DNA of 64,000 nucleotides from CAVPNY01 sp963706905 (GTDB lineage Bacteria > Chloroflexota > Anaerolineae > Anaerolineales > UBA4823): the NCBI GenBank assembly GCA_963706905.1, contig CAVPNY010000025.1, positions 3,525 to 67,524 on the forward strand, in the 5' to 3' direction. Numbering within the stretch: the first letter of the stretch is position 1; every line of letters starts with the position of its first letter. Under the pieces are notes generated by a model. That model had not been told where the DNA came from. It worked only from the letters and a program-made list of their open reading frames with translations, and did not search any database. This document shows, piece after piece, positions 15,949 to 24,842 of this stretch. Made by a program: the position numbers and the translations under genes.

Positions 15949-15955
15949 ATCTAAC
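15949..15955 (+). repeat. Truncated attC at the array end
   Basis: ATCTAAC matches the RYYYAAC left end exactly and lies 1 bp after the last cassette gene, where an attC should begin. No arms and no GTTRRRY follow; 6 bases later a lytic transglycosylase fragment starts. The array was therefore cut here. Confidence 0.55.
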
Positions 15956-15961
15956 ATTTCG

Positions 15962-16042
15962 CTACACGCCTACGGACCAATGGATGTTGGCTATTATTAT
16001 GCCGATAAGGTGCAGGCAATTTACCAGGTGAATCAGAATTGA
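15962..16042 (+). pseudogene. 3' fragment of a second lytic transglycosylase gene
   Basis: These 81 bases encode LHAYGPMDVGYYYADKV, then QAIYQVNQN and a stop. They match the last codons of the transglycosylase ending at 6202 (LRAYGPMDVGYYYADKV), with several silent and a few changing differences, so this is a paralogue remnant and not a fresh copy. Nothing upstream continues the gene, since the integron array ends directly before it. The integron therefore sits between one complete and one truncated member of the same family. Confidence 0.8.
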
Positions 16043-16044
16043 TT

Positions 16045-16425
16045 CTATCTATCCGAGACCAAGTGGAAATGCAATTGGGGCACTTCCTGGTACTTGCCAC
16101 CGTTGACGATCAGCCGATATCCCGAACTCCTCCAATGCGCACTTTCTGACCAGGATCTGGACAGCTTTCATCACATCGGAAAACAAATCCATATTTTCCT
16201 CCCCAAATCCATCAGGCTCGGAAATACCTTTTTTGGCAATATTATGATATGAAGCAGATAGCTTGGGTTGGGGTGATAAAAGGCGATCAGTTTTTCAGTT
16301 TCATACAATCGCTCGGTAGGGATCGCAAAGCTCAAGTGGGTGATCATCCAGCTTACCAGCCTCCTTGCCAGAGCAAATTGATTGAGATATTTGACCACTG
16401 AAAAGATACCAGTTATCAGGTACAT
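16045..16425 (-). pseudogene. HIT-family (histidine triad) protein, frameshifted
   Basis: HIT proteins are nucleotide hydrolases or transferases with an HxHxH-type motif. Three frames must be joined: LIAFYHPNPSYLLHIIILPKK and FPSLMDLG (from 16347 or a longer start at 16425), then ENMDLFSDVMKAVQILVRK after a shift in a CCCC run near 16201, then GYRLIVNGGKYQEVPQLHFH with LVSDR after a shift near 16126. The triad HFH is present in the last frame. It is not functional as written. The next gene, NUDIX-like, is also frameshifted. The 177 bp between them (16426-16602) hold nothing I can identify. Confidence 0.72.
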
Positions 16426-16602
16426 GCGCGGTCCATTCTTGATACCAACGATTATAGGGCTTTCAGAAGTCTAGCCATAAATTCAATTGTTTGCGATAAT
16501 CCCGCCGCGGAATGATAGAGGCTACGTATTGCCAGCCTGCAAACAGGCACCTTTCTACCGGGTCGAAATCCAGGAGGTTGTAACTGCCCAATTGGCACTA
16601 CA

Positions 16603-17098
16603 TCAACAGGTGATGGCAGTGTACCTGTCGCCGTGTGGGTATACCTGTATGCTGTGCTCGACCAGACGGCCATCCAGATAAACGAATTTGCCTGAAAAGA
16701 AGCCGGATTGCTCCAGATAGGGCAGAAAAAATCGGTCGCCCTCCCATAAATTCAGGCTCGTGATCTCGCTGTTGGCGATCCAACGCAGGTCGCCTTCCAG
16801 TGACTCGATCAGTTCTCCCTCAAACCGGTGAGCCACGAAGACGAAGGCATACCAGTCCTCATTCCTGGCAAAATTTGGGAATGTCAAGACGCCGCGTAAT
16901 TCCGGCTGATGGATTAATAAGCCCGAACTCTTCGAAAATCTCGCGGATCACGCATTCTTCCGGGGTCTCTCCGGGTTGAAATTTACCGCCCAGCCCGTTC
17001 CATTTTCCCGCGTGAATATCGTTTTCCTTTTTGATGCGATGGATCATCAGCGTCTTGCCATCGTGCTTGACATAGCACAGGGTTGCCAGTTTCATCAA
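16603..17098 (-). pseudogene. NUDIX hydrolase (MutT-like) with one frameshift
   Basis: NUDIX enzymes cleave nucleoside diphosphates linked to other groups; MutT-like ones remove oxidised dGTP. The full NUDIX box is present: GKFQPGETPEECVIREIFEE followed by FGL. MKLATLCYVKHDGKTLMIHR precedes it. Near 16915 one extra base in ATTAAT breaks the frame. Removing it joins GLIIHQPELRGVLTFPNFAR to NEDWYAFVFVAHRFEGEL and the stop at 16603, giving 164 residues, normal for the family. If the extra base is an error, the gene is intact. Confidence 0.78.
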
Positions 17099-17139
17099 TT
17101 CTCCGCGTCTGAGAGATATGAGTCAAATGGGAAATTCAG

Positions 17140-17862
17140 CTATTCCCACGGATTGAGCATGGTCTGGATCAGGATAGGTGTGCCGATCTTGATATTCGCC
17201 CGGCGGGTCAACAACCAGATCGCCAGGTCAGCGATGTCTTCTGGGTAGAGGCATTTGTTATGATCCAGACCAGCGCTGTGCTGGGTCATCTCTGTGACGA
17301 CCATCCCCGGGCAGATCGTGTTCACCCGGATACCAAACTCCTGGTTTTCGCGCTGGATATATTCTCCCATTGCATTCAAAGCATGCTTTGATATTCCATA
17401 TGCACCATCACCCTGGTAATACTCTAACCCTGACTCTGAACTGATATTGATAATATGACCCCGCCGCTGAGCGCGCATGTGCGGTAGAACTGCGCGGGCA
17501 ACCAGGAACGGCCCACGCAGGTTTATCGCCATTACCTTATCCCAATCCTCGGTATCATGAAGGTGAATCTGGTCACCGCCACCGACGCCAGCGTTGTTGA
17601 TTAAGATATCGATCCTGCCAAACTCCTGCAATGTCGAGCTCACCAGATGGTGCACATCTGCCGGGTCCGACAGATCAGCGCGGAAAGCCAGGCCGTTGCC
17701 GCCGGCTTTTTTCAGTTCGGAGAGCGTATCTTCAAGTGAGGTGGTTCGCCTGCCGCAGATAACCACATTGGCGCCTTCAGCCATCAGAGCGAGGGCAATG
17801 CCGCGCCCAATACCCGATCCCGCCCCGGTGATAATCGCGACCTGGTTCTCTAATTTTTTCAT
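17140..17862 (-). CDS. Short-chain dehydrogenase/reductase (SDR)
   Basis: The product is 240 residues from MKKLENQVAIITGAGSGIGR. Motifs are standard: TGAGSGIG for NAD(P) binding near residue 13, NNAG, the catalytic Ser of NISSESG and YGISK (Tyr and Lys), and PGMVVTEM. The arginines after strand 2 (CGRR) favour NADPH. The substrate is unknown. I choose 17862 because GAGG lies about 9 bases upstream; a longer in-frame reading would run into the upstream gene. It lies 8 bp after the BNR-repeat gene, so the two probably form an operon. Confidence 0.9.
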   Translation of the reverse strand: MKKLENQVAIITGAGSGIGRGIALALMAEGANVVICGRRTTSLEDTLSELKKAGGNGLAFRADLSDPADVHHLVSSTLQEFGRIDILINNAGVGGGDQIHLHDTEDWDKVMAINLRGPFLVARAVLPHMRAQRRGHIINISSESGLEYYQGDGAYGISKHALNAMGEYIQRENQEFGIRVNTICPGMVVTEMTQHSAGLDHNKCLYPEDIADLAIWLLTRRANIKIGTPILIQTMLNPWE

Positions 17863-17870
17863 GGTTCGCC

Positions 17871-18845
17871 TCATGTTGCCAGCCAGGCAAGTGCATTGAC
17901 GCCGGTCGATCCTGGGAGTACAGATTTCCAGGAAATTTGTGAGAGAGGAGAAGCGATCAGCTCGCCATTTGAGAGAACCGCAAACAACTGGTCGTCTACC
18001 TGGGTAAAGCGCTCGACCATATAGTTCCGCCACGGCGTCGCCAGGCCGGCCGAGGCGTCCTGCCAGGTCTGGCCTCCGTCCCAGGTAACCTCGATGCGAC
18101 CATCCCGGTCAACGGAGCCGGCCGGCCCCATGATCATGTGATCTGGGTTGACTGGATTGAGCCAGACAGCGCGGCAATAGCAGCGGTAATGGTTGGCCCA
18201 GGATAGGCCCCCATCCAGCGATACAAAGAACCCGCCTCCAGTTGGCGCAGCTACCCTGTCCATGGAGGCTGGATGCACCTCGATGGAATGTACATCCGAG
18301 TGGATAAAGGGTGGCAGGGGGAAGTGATCGGCATCCCCGCGGCTGCCTTCAGCCAGGCGCCAGGTCTCGCCAAAATCTTCCGAGACCAACACGCAGCCAT
18401 CTTCGACCGCGGCGTAACAGCGGTTTCCGTGAAAAGCCAGCCCGCGGACGCAGCCCGCTCCTGGAGAATAAGGCAAAGACCAGCGGTGCCGCTGGCGAAG
18501 CTGGATCACTTCAGGACAAGATCGCCAGGTCTTGCCGTAGTCATGGCTGATGAAAATCCCGGCTGGCTCAGTGCCGGCAAACGCCAAACCAGCCCGATCG
18601 GGATGAAATGATAACCAGCGCATGTGGGGAATATCCGGCTTGATCTCGGGTGCGCCCCAGGATATGCCTAAATCGGTGGAGCGCAAGACGCCATCTCTGC
18701 TCCCGGCAAGGAGGATCCCGTCCTGGGCTGCGATGCAGGTAATGACATTCCCGGCTAAAGCATGTTGGGCATTCTGCCGGCTCTCGCCTAACGCGGCGCT
18801 CATCAAGACACCAGAAGATGTAGCAAGGTACAGCGTGCTATTCAT
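17871..18845 (-). CDS. BNR/Asp-box beta-propeller repeat protein
   Basis: The 324-residue product has repeated Asp-box signatures of sialidase-like propellers: STDLGISW, SHDYGKTW, SEDFGETW, SLDGGLSW and TWDGGQTW. The repeats are about 50-70 residues apart and suggest a six-bladed propeller. There is no signal peptide, so it is probably cytoplasmic, unlike classical sialidases, and the catalytic Arg triad of sialidases is not obvious. Proteins of this type in Chloroflexota are mostly uncharacterised. It precedes the SDR gene by 8 bp. Confidence 0.8.
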   Translation of the reverse strand: MNSTLYLATSSGVLMSAALGESRQNAQHALAGNVITCIAAQDGILLAGSRDGVLRSTDLGISWGAPEIKPDIPHMRWLSFHPDRAGLAFAGTEPAGIFISHDYGKTWRSCPEVIQLRQRHRWSLPYSPGAGCVRGLAFHGNRCYAAVEDGCVLVSEDFGETWRLAEGSRGDADHFPLPPFIHSDVHSIEVHPASMDRVAAPTGGGFFVSLDGGLSWANHYRCYCRAVWLNPVNPDHMIMGPAGSVDRDGRIEVTWDGGQTWQDASAGLATPWRNYMVERFTQVDDQLFAVLSNGELIASPLSQISWKSVLPGSTGVNALAWLAT

Positions 18846-18895
18846 TTTATTCTCCGATCTTTACCAATAAAGGATATGTTGGTGCAAAACCACCA

Positions 18896-20632
18896 TTAAA
18901 AACCCAGATCTCTCAGATTCTGATCCACGCTTCGCCGGGCGCTGGACTTTCCCAGTAATTCCTCCCAAAATACTTGATCATAACGCCGGGAACGCACGGG
19001 TAAGGGCATGGGCATACCCCAACCCAGCAATAGCACCTCTTCTTTGGGCTGCAAACGGGAGAGCATCCCCCGCAAAGCTTCGCGTCCGGCCAGCCCAGAG
19101 AGTACCGCATGAATATCATCCTCATCGCCCAGCCAGCCGGAAACGCGGGTGCCGAGCTGCGACATGACCTCATCATATATTTGGGATGGGCGCTGATCAA
19201 CGATCAACAGAGTGACATAATACTTGCGCAGTTCACGGGCGATCGTGCTGAAGGTCGTCTGACCGGCCATCTCGCGGTTGAGCAGTTTATGAGCCTCCTC
19301 AAGGACAATCACTAATGGGCGTGGCTCCTGCTCGCCCTGACTGCGGAACTCGTTGGTGCGTTTTTCCCAGGCTTGACGGATACGCCGGGTGAGCAGGTTG
19401 CTGACGAGAAGATAATCCAATTCGCTATCGTGATCTCCGAAGGAGAGAACAATATTCTGGCCGGCTTCTAATGATTTGATCATCTCTCCAATGCTGTCGC
19501 TGGCTGGCTTGTCCACCACATAGGGTAGCCGGAAAACCCGTCCCAATTTGGAATGCAGTCCTTCAGCCGCGGCCACATTCACCCCAGTCTGGTTTGCCCA
19601 ATAGGCCACACTGTCTGGCGCGGGGAACTTCTTGCCATCCTCACTCTCAAGCACTGCGCCATACTTCATCTCTCGGAATTGGGAGAACCAGGTTTCGCGC
19701 CCGAAGCTGCTTACCAGGGCTTCCAAGGTGGTTGGCGTTGTTTCTTTCAGGTTGAGCTCTCGAGTCAGCAGCTCGATATCTTCTGGCTGGATATCACTGG
19801 TAGCGATCTCCAGATTGAAGTCTGGGACCTTGCCACGGATCAGGGCGCCCTGGCTCAACCCGACGATGCGCACGCGGGCGGGAAATTTCGTTTTCAAACC
19901 AATCACCCGTTCGCCAGTATCCGAAGCGGTGTCGTCCAGCCCGTACTCATTATGCATATCAAAGACCAATATCGAGGCGTGGTTGTAGTGGATCAAACCA
20001 GCCAGCACGATCCTGGTCAGAAAGGATTTGCCAGTCCCGGTGGCTCCAAAGACACCTGACGAACGTTGCACCAGCTTATCCAGATTAATGCATACTGGAT
20101 GTTCCTGTTCGCGGGTATACCCGATCACAAAGTTGCCTTCTTCTTCTGGTTTGCCGAAGATTTCGGCGATATCGCCGGAGCTCGCCAGGAAAACCGGGGC
20201 ATGATGCGGCGGCACAGTTTTCACCGGCAGTGGGCGTGGGGGTCTGTCCTTATGCGCATCCAGCCAGGCTGAATACCCTGGCGAGCCGGGCTCTGGACCA
20301 ACCTCGAACATTAGCGCTGGCAACACTTCCAGATTGGTGAACAGGGTTTGCCCGTGCAGCAGCCCGGCCAGCCTGGACGGCAGCCGTGTCTCGCTCTGCT
20401 CATCAGCAAAGCGCGGGTCGGTGGCGCCCAATTGAAGATCGGTCACCAGCCCATAATATTGCCACCCAGCGCTCCGGATTACCACAAAAGCGCCCTCCTG
20501 GACTTCCTGGGATGGGACGATCAGTCGGACGTTCAGATTTTCTTTAAGTCCACCGCCGACGATGTAACCAATTGAGACCGAAGCCTCTAAGCCAGATCGT
20601 GTAGTCCGTGACTGAAGTACATAATTGTCCAT
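18896..20632 (-). CDS. herA: HerA-type DNA translocase ATPase
   Basis: HerA is a hexameric FtsK/HerA ATPase that works with NurA in DNA end resection. The 578-residue product has an N-terminal beta-rich HAS-like region (about 1-170), Walker A GATGTGKS (about 196-203), FDMHNEYGLD, Walker B LVIVLEEAHKLL, and a C-terminal RELRKYYVTLLIVDQRPSQI with arginine-finger candidates. I start at MDNYVLQSRT (20632) because upstream in-frame codons look non-coding. The partner nurA and a small HAS-like protein lie directly upstream in the same orientation. In bacteria, HerA also occurs in phage defence systems, but with NurA a repair role is the simpler reading. Confidence 0.88.
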   Translation of the reverse strand: MDNYVLQSRTTRSGLEASVSIGYIVGGGLKENLNVRLIVPSQEVQEGAFVVIRSAGWQYYGLVTDLQLGATDPRFADEQSETRLPSRLAGLLHGQTLFTNLEVLPALMFEVGPEPGSPGYSAWLDAHKDRPPRPLPVKTVPPHHAPVFLASSGDIAEIFGKPEEEGNFVIGYTREQEHPVCINLDKLVQRSSGVFGATGTGKSFLTRIVLAGLIHYNHASILVFDMHNEYGLDDTASDTGERVIGLKTKFPARVRIVGLSQGALIRGKVPDFNLEIATSDIQPEDIELLTRELNLKETTPTTLEALVSSFGRETWFSQFREMKYGAVLESEDGKKFPAPDSVAYWANQTGVNVAAAEGLHSKLGRVFRLPYVVDKPASDSIGEMIKSLEAGQNIVLSFGDHDSELDYLLVSNLLTRRIRQAWEKRTNEFRSQGEQEPRPLVIVLEEAHKLLNREMAGQTTFSTIARELRKYYVTLLIVDQRPSQIYDEVMSQLGTRVSGWLGDEDDIHAVLSGLAGREALRGMLSRLQPKEEVLLLGWGMPMPLPVRSRRYDQVFWEELLGKSSARRSVDQNLRDLGF

Positions 20633-20654
20633 TGAACAACCTGTTTTCGGGGAT

Positions 20655-21269
20655 TTAATATGGAGAATCGAGCATGACATCCGATAGCGCGCCCAAGACA
20701 CCCATCAAGGTCGGGTAGTCGTCGCGCAATGAGACGATCAGCTCCTGAGCCGCGGCGTTGATCCACTCCGCGTCACCAGCCTCCCGGTGAGCCTGACCGG
20801 CTTGCTGGAGGTGAGCTGCCAGCAGCTCACTGATCGGCAAGTCCTGGGAGCGGAGGATGTGGCGAAAATAGCCAAACCGCCCCGCGCCGCTGAAGCGGCG
20901 CACTTCCGCGTCATCGCACAAATAGATTAAGTCCAGGCTGAGGGGCGGGCGGGGAGGTAGGAGATGGTAGATCTGCTCATCCTGCTGATAGCCAACCGCC
21001 AGTACGCTCATCTCGGCCGGTACATTGCGGTTCACCCGGTTATCGGCAATCACTGCCTCGTCGACCCCCTCCGCCGTCACTAGCTGGCGCACCAGCCCAT
21101 CGTCATCGATGTGGATATCATGGATCAGGCCGAACACCTGATACCCGCCTGCCAGGGGAACGCGCACCAGCGCTCCGAAGGATGGCAGGTCAATTTGGTT
21201 AACCCGGCAGCCGACCACAAAACCGGAGATGCCGGCGCGTAATAAGCGGCCTATTTCAATCGTCTTCAT
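20655..21269 (-). CDS. HAS-barrel-like protein of the NurA-HerA locus
   Basis: The 204-residue protein is not a known enzyme. Its first 100 residues (IGRLLRAGISGFVVGCRVNQ, FGALVRVPLAGGYQVFGLI, IYHLLPPRPPLSLDLIYL) look like the HAS barrel found at the N-terminus of HerA ATPases. The second half is helical (ISELLAAHLQQAGQAHREAG). The start overlaps the nurA stop by 4 bases (ATGA), which implies translational coupling, and herA starts 22 bp later. It may be an accessory subunit of the NurA-HerA complex, but this is inferred from position only. Confidence 0.7.
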   Translation of the reverse strand: MKTIEIGRLLRAGISGFVVGCRVNQIDLPSFGALVRVPLAGGYQVFGLIHDIHIDDDGLVRQLVTAEGVDEAVIADNRVNRNVPAEMSVLAVGYQQDEQIYHLLPPRPPLSLDLIYLCDDAEVRRFSGAGRFGYFRHILRSQDLPISELLAAHLQQAGQAHREAGDAEWINAAAQELIVSLRDDYPTLMGVLGALSDVMLDSPY

Positions 21270-22457
21270 CGTTCGTACCTCGTCCTGCCAGATGAATCCT
21301 TGGCGGATTGTTTATAGGATTGCTCTCCAACCGGTACCCCACGCCGGCGCAGTTCTATAGATATCATCTCAGTGACCTGCTCCCTCTCCTGCAGTGTTAC
21401 CACGGCGGTCTCATGCGCGCGGTGCAAGATGTATGGATAAGGCCGATTGCCCAGCGCCCGGCACTGCTGTACCAGGGTCGCCTGCAGCGTGTCCAGCATC
21501 TGGCTATCTTCGGCGACCCAGGCCGGGATCTCGACCCGCGCCAGCCAGGGATGCCCGGATCGGCCCGTGTTGAGGTAGAAAAAGTGCAGTGCAAGTGGAC
21601 CTGGATAGCTCCTTGCCGATTGTGATTGCAGTGCAAAGACCGCTGAGCGTTCTCCTGCTCCGAGTAAACCACGAAACAGCTCAAAATCACGCACACCGCG
21701 CAGCGGACGATGCTTGCGGATCTCAGGCAGGCGCTCCTCGGGGATCTGCATGGTTTCCAGCAGGCGCACAACCAGGTTGGCACCGGGTTTGTCAACATAG
21801 CCGGCGGTGATCACCTGTAAATCATTTAACCTGGTCAGAACGCTCTTGTAATCTTCCAGGCTCTTCTGGAATTCGGTAGCTTCTTCGCTGGTTCCATCCT
21901 TGCCACCCCACAGCTCCATGGGTCCGTCTGTAAAGGTGACCACCGGCGGCTCAGCACGGCTGGCGAGCTCCGCCAACATTCTGCGCTCATTCAAGTCGCG
22001 GCGGAGGGCCAGGGTAGCATCGGTGATCAAGCCGGTGGGAGTTCTCGATCTCTTCAGCGTAGAACAACTGGCTGGTCACCTTGGTTACCGCCGGCTCAGC
22101 GGTCCCGTGGCGCATCTGTACTGCGCCAACGTTGATCAGGCAGTATTCCACAGGCGCATGGCGATCTGGAGCGATTTGCGACCCATCCGCGGCCAGGATG
22201 GTTAAATTCGGTGGGAGTTCTGGCAGCGCCAGGTGTGCGGTGAGCGGTTCATTCACCGGCACTGCACAGCGCAGCGAGGGATCGTGGCTGCGCACAATCA
22301 TAGACACTCTGTCGCGCAGGGCATCCAGATCACCTGCATAGCGTTCAAGTAGCTCATGAGCTTGCTGGCGAAGCTCATTAAGGCGTTGCTCGCGTTGCGG
22401 AGCCTGCTCGCCGAGTTGCCGTACCTGTTCGTGCACTTGCTGGAAATCGAGCGCCAT
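21266..22457 (-). pseudogene. nurA: NurA nuclease with one frameshift
   Basis: NurA is a Mn-dependent 5'-3' exonuclease and endonuclease that works with HerA. The first part (22457 to about 22039) has a coiled-coil N-terminus (QLGEQAPQREQRLNELRQQA) and the metal-binding TILAADGSQIAPDRH. The second part has ITDATLALRRDLNERRML, the second acidic site VTFTDGPMELWGG and a C-terminal PYPYILHRAHETAVV. They are in different frames: one extra C in a CCC run near 22038 breaks the gene, and removing it gives ENSTGLITDATLAL and a 396-residue NurA. As both halves are well kept, a sequence error is quite possible. Confidence 0.82.
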
Positions 22458-22683
22458 GTTGAAAATATTCCTGGGGAAGGCAAAACTTAAGCCTAATTAC
22501 AGTAGGCTTATGCAGGTGGTGGGAGTAGTGTGGGTGCCTGTGCAGGCAACACACGTCCAGTCACCCACAAATACTCTCAATTCATAGCTGCCATACAGAA
22601 CAATTGTTTGATAAATTGTAAAGCCTGCGGGCTTTCAATGCAAGGGAATAATCAAGCCGGAACACCCGGTCACTGGGTCGTTT
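22458..22683. other. Intergenic region with two small hairpins
   Basis: No gene is visible between nurA and the histidine kinase. TAAGCCTA (22488-22495) pairs with TAGGCTTA (22503-22510), and AAAGCC (22620-22625) pairs with GGCTTT (22630-22635). Neither has a long T run; the second might be a weak terminator for the minus-strand kinase gene. Confidence 0.4.
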
Positions 22684-24054
22684 CTAGTTGTGCGCCTGGT
22701 TTGCGATCGGGGAAGTGAAGGTAACTGTCGTGCCTACGCCGGGTAGACTGGTAATGCCCACCTGACCGCCCTGAGCTTCGACCAGTTGTTTGACGATCGC
22801 CAATCCCAGGCCAGCGCCGCCAGTCCGGCGGGCACGCGACTGGTCCGCCCGATAGAAGCGATCGAACACAAACGGCAGGTGTTTAGCTTCTATACCGATC
22901 CCGGTATCTTGCACGCTGATCTCCACATGAGAATTCACCTGGCGGCCGGTGACCTGGATCTTGCCTCCGCTGGGTGTGTTGGTTACGGCATTGTTAAGCA
23001 GGTTGCGTACAACCTGGCTCATTCGCTCGGCGTCGGCATCCACCATTGGCAGGTCAGCCGGCAGGCATACTTCAATTGCCAGGCCTTTTGTAGTGGCCTG
23101 ATTTGCCACCAGGTTGACAGCCTTATTAACCACGTCCTGGATGTGTATCGGCTGGCGCGCCAGGGTGAGCTTTCCGGCTTCAACTAGAGCCAGATCCTGC
23201 AAATCATCAACTAGCCGGTTCAGCAGCATAGCTTCTTCGTGCAGGGAGGCGATCATCTGTGGAGTGGGTTCGACCACATTATCCTGCACAGCCTCCAGGT
23301 AGCCACGTATATTGGCCAGCGGAGTACGCAGCTCGTGAGCTACATCAGTAACCAGATTGCGGCGCAATTGCTCTAACCGTTCCAAACCGTCTGCCATGGC
23401 ATTGAAGGCCGTAGCCAATTCGCCAATCTCATCTCTGGCATTTACCGCCACTCGCTGGCTCAGGTCACCCTTCTCCATGGCACGCGTGGCAACGATCAAG
23501 GCGTTAATCGGCTGCAGGATGCTGCGCGAGAGTAATAAGGTCAATCCCAGGACAACCAGACCGCTGGTAACGATGGCGATCAGTAGCGAGCGGTTCACGG
23601 AGTTTGTGAAACTGGTCTGGATGGCTTCCAAACCGAATTCTTCTAGCGGCACCATATAAACCAACACTGGCTTACCTTCGATTAGAAATGCTGCGAAGGG
23701 CTTGGACTGGTCAGCATTGATCTGTTGGCCGATTGAGGCGCCCGTCGAATCTGCTAGCACGTTGCCATCAAGATCGGCCATTACAAAACGAGCTTTTGAT
23801 GTGCGTCCCATCCCCACCATCAAGGATTGCAGATCTTCCCAAATTGAGCGATCGCCGGCCTCGTTTGCCAGGGCTTTATTGATCGAGTTAATTTTGGCTT
23901 CAATGCTGAAGGTGGGGTAATTTAGAATCCCTTGTACGGAACGGCGGAATTCTTTCGAAGTTGCCTGGCTGGCAAAGAAGGCGACTGTGCCAACTGCCAC
24001 GGTTGCCACGCCGATCATGGTTAGCAATAATCGAATGCGCAGGCTCCTAACCAT
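22684..24054 (-). CDS. Sensor histidine kinase (HAMP, HisKA, HATPase_c)
   Basis: From MVRSLRIRLLLTMIG the product is 456 residues. There is a membrane segment at about 8-30, an extracytoplasmic sensor region, a second segment at about 155-177, a HAMP domain (about 178-230), the phospho-acceptor H240 in VAHELRTPLANIRG, an N-box RNLLNNAVTNTPSGG and G-boxes DTGIGI and GAGLGLAIVKQLVE. The start overlaps the last codons of the response regulator (ATGGTTAG), so both are translated as a unit. An earlier in-frame ATG at 24087 is less likely because it lies inside the regulator gene. The signal is unknown. Confidence 0.92.
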   Translation of the reverse strand: MVRSLRIRLLLTMIGVATVAVGTVAFFASQATSKEFRRSVQGILNYPTFSIEAKINSINKALANEAGDRSIWEDLQSLMVGMGRTSKARFVMADLDGNVLADSTGASIGQQINADQSKPFAAFLIEGKPVLVYMVPLEEFGLEAIQTSFTNSVNRSLLIAIVTSGLVVLGLTLLLSRSILQPINALIVATRAMEKGDLSQRVAVNARDEIGELATAFNAMADGLERLEQLRRNLVTDVAHELRTPLANIRGYLEAVQDNVVEPTPQMIASLHEEAMLLNRLVDDLQDLALVEAGKLTLARQPIHIQDVVNKAVNLVANQATTKGLAIEVCLPADLPMVDADAERMSQVVRNLLNNAVTNTPSGGKIQVTGRQVNSHVEISVQDTGIGIEAKHLPFVFDRFYRADQSRARRTGGAGLGLAIVKQLVEAQGGQVGITSLPGVGTTVTFTSPIANQAHN

Positions 24055-24742
24055 CCTGGGCAGCCTCAAACTTGTACCCGATCCCATATACAGTCTGGAT
24101 ATAACTGGGCCGGTTGGCGTCGAGTTCGATCTTTTTGCGCAGGTTCATGACATGCACATCCACTGTTCGCTCGAAGCCCTGGTAGTCGAATCCAAATGCC
24201 CGTTCCAACAATTCCTCGCGTGAAAAGACCCGCCCCGGTTGCGTAATCATGGTTTCCAATAAAGTGAACTCTTTCGGTGTAAGGTGGACCGGCCTGCCAT
24301 TCAGGCGCGCTTCGTGGCGCACAAAATCGACGACCAGATCGCCGTATTGAAGTTCAGTGGGGCCGGCGTGTTCGTGGAGGCGGCCTCGACGCAGCACGGC
24401 GCGCACCCGGGCGATCACTTCGCGCGGGCTGAACGGCTTGGTAATGTAATCATCCGCTCCTAGATCCAGCCCCGTCAGGCGATCATCTTCAGTCGTTCTC
24501 GCCGTCAGCATGATGATTGGCACACCTGATTCTGCCCGTAAAGTGCGGCATACCGCCAAACCATCGACTTGCGGGAGCATTAAATCCAGGATGATTAAAC
24601 CTGGTCGCTTTTTGCGGGCGACTTCCAGCGCTTGCTTTCCATCGTAGGCAATTAAGACGGGATATCGATCTCTTTCCAGGTACAACCGGATCAGGTCAAC
24701 CGTTTTCTTATCATCATCTACAACTAAAATCGCCGGTTTCAT
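24047..24742 (-). CDS. OmpR/PhoB-family response regulator
   Basis: The 231-residue regulator has a receiver domain with D9/D10/D11, phospho-acceptor D53 (ILDLMLPQVDG), T80 and K102 (YITKPFSP), followed by a winged-helix output domain with HLTPKEFTLLETMITQPGRV and the recognition region RTVDVHVMNLRKKIE. It precedes and overlaps its kinase by 8 bases. About 100 bp upstream lie two TTAAAGAAAT copies spaced 11 bp apart, the geometry of an OmpR/PhoB operator, which suggests self-control. Confidence 0.95.
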   Translation of the reverse strand: MKPAILVVDDDKKTVDLIRLYLERDRYPVLIAYDGKQALEVARKKRPGLIILDLMLPQVDGLAVCRTLRAESGVPIIMLTARTTEDDRLTGLDLGADDYITKPFSPREVIARVRAVLRRGRLHEHAGPTELQYGDLVVDFVRHEARLNGRPVHLTPKEFTLLETMITQPGRVFSREELLERAFGFDYQGFERTVDVHVMNLRKKIELDANRPSYIQTVYGIGYKFEAAQDG

Positions 24743-24842
24743 TGCTCGTCTGCTACCCTCGATCCTTGGAGGTTTACGCTTTATTGGAGATCGGTTTCAA
24801 TAAAATAAGATGCTTAAAGTGAGATCAGTATAACAAAAAGAT

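Larger units (their letters stand above)
6394..15955. mobile_element. Chromosomal integron: intI plus gene-cassette array
   Basis: The element has an IntI-type integrase on the minus strand (6394-8017), an attI-like AT-rich region (8018-8157), and about eleven plus-strand cassettes, each one gene followed by an attC site. The attC sites run from an RYYYAAC end (GCCTAAC, GCCCAAC, ACCTAAC) to a GTTRRRY end (mostly GTTAGGC) with internal inverted repeats. Full sites are at 8478, 9354, 10286, 11102, 11866, 13539, 14270, 14839 and 15482; partial ones are at about 9445, 12575 and 15949. All cassette genes point the same way, as expected. Base composition varies between cassettes, suggesting different sources. 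Confidence 0.9.
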
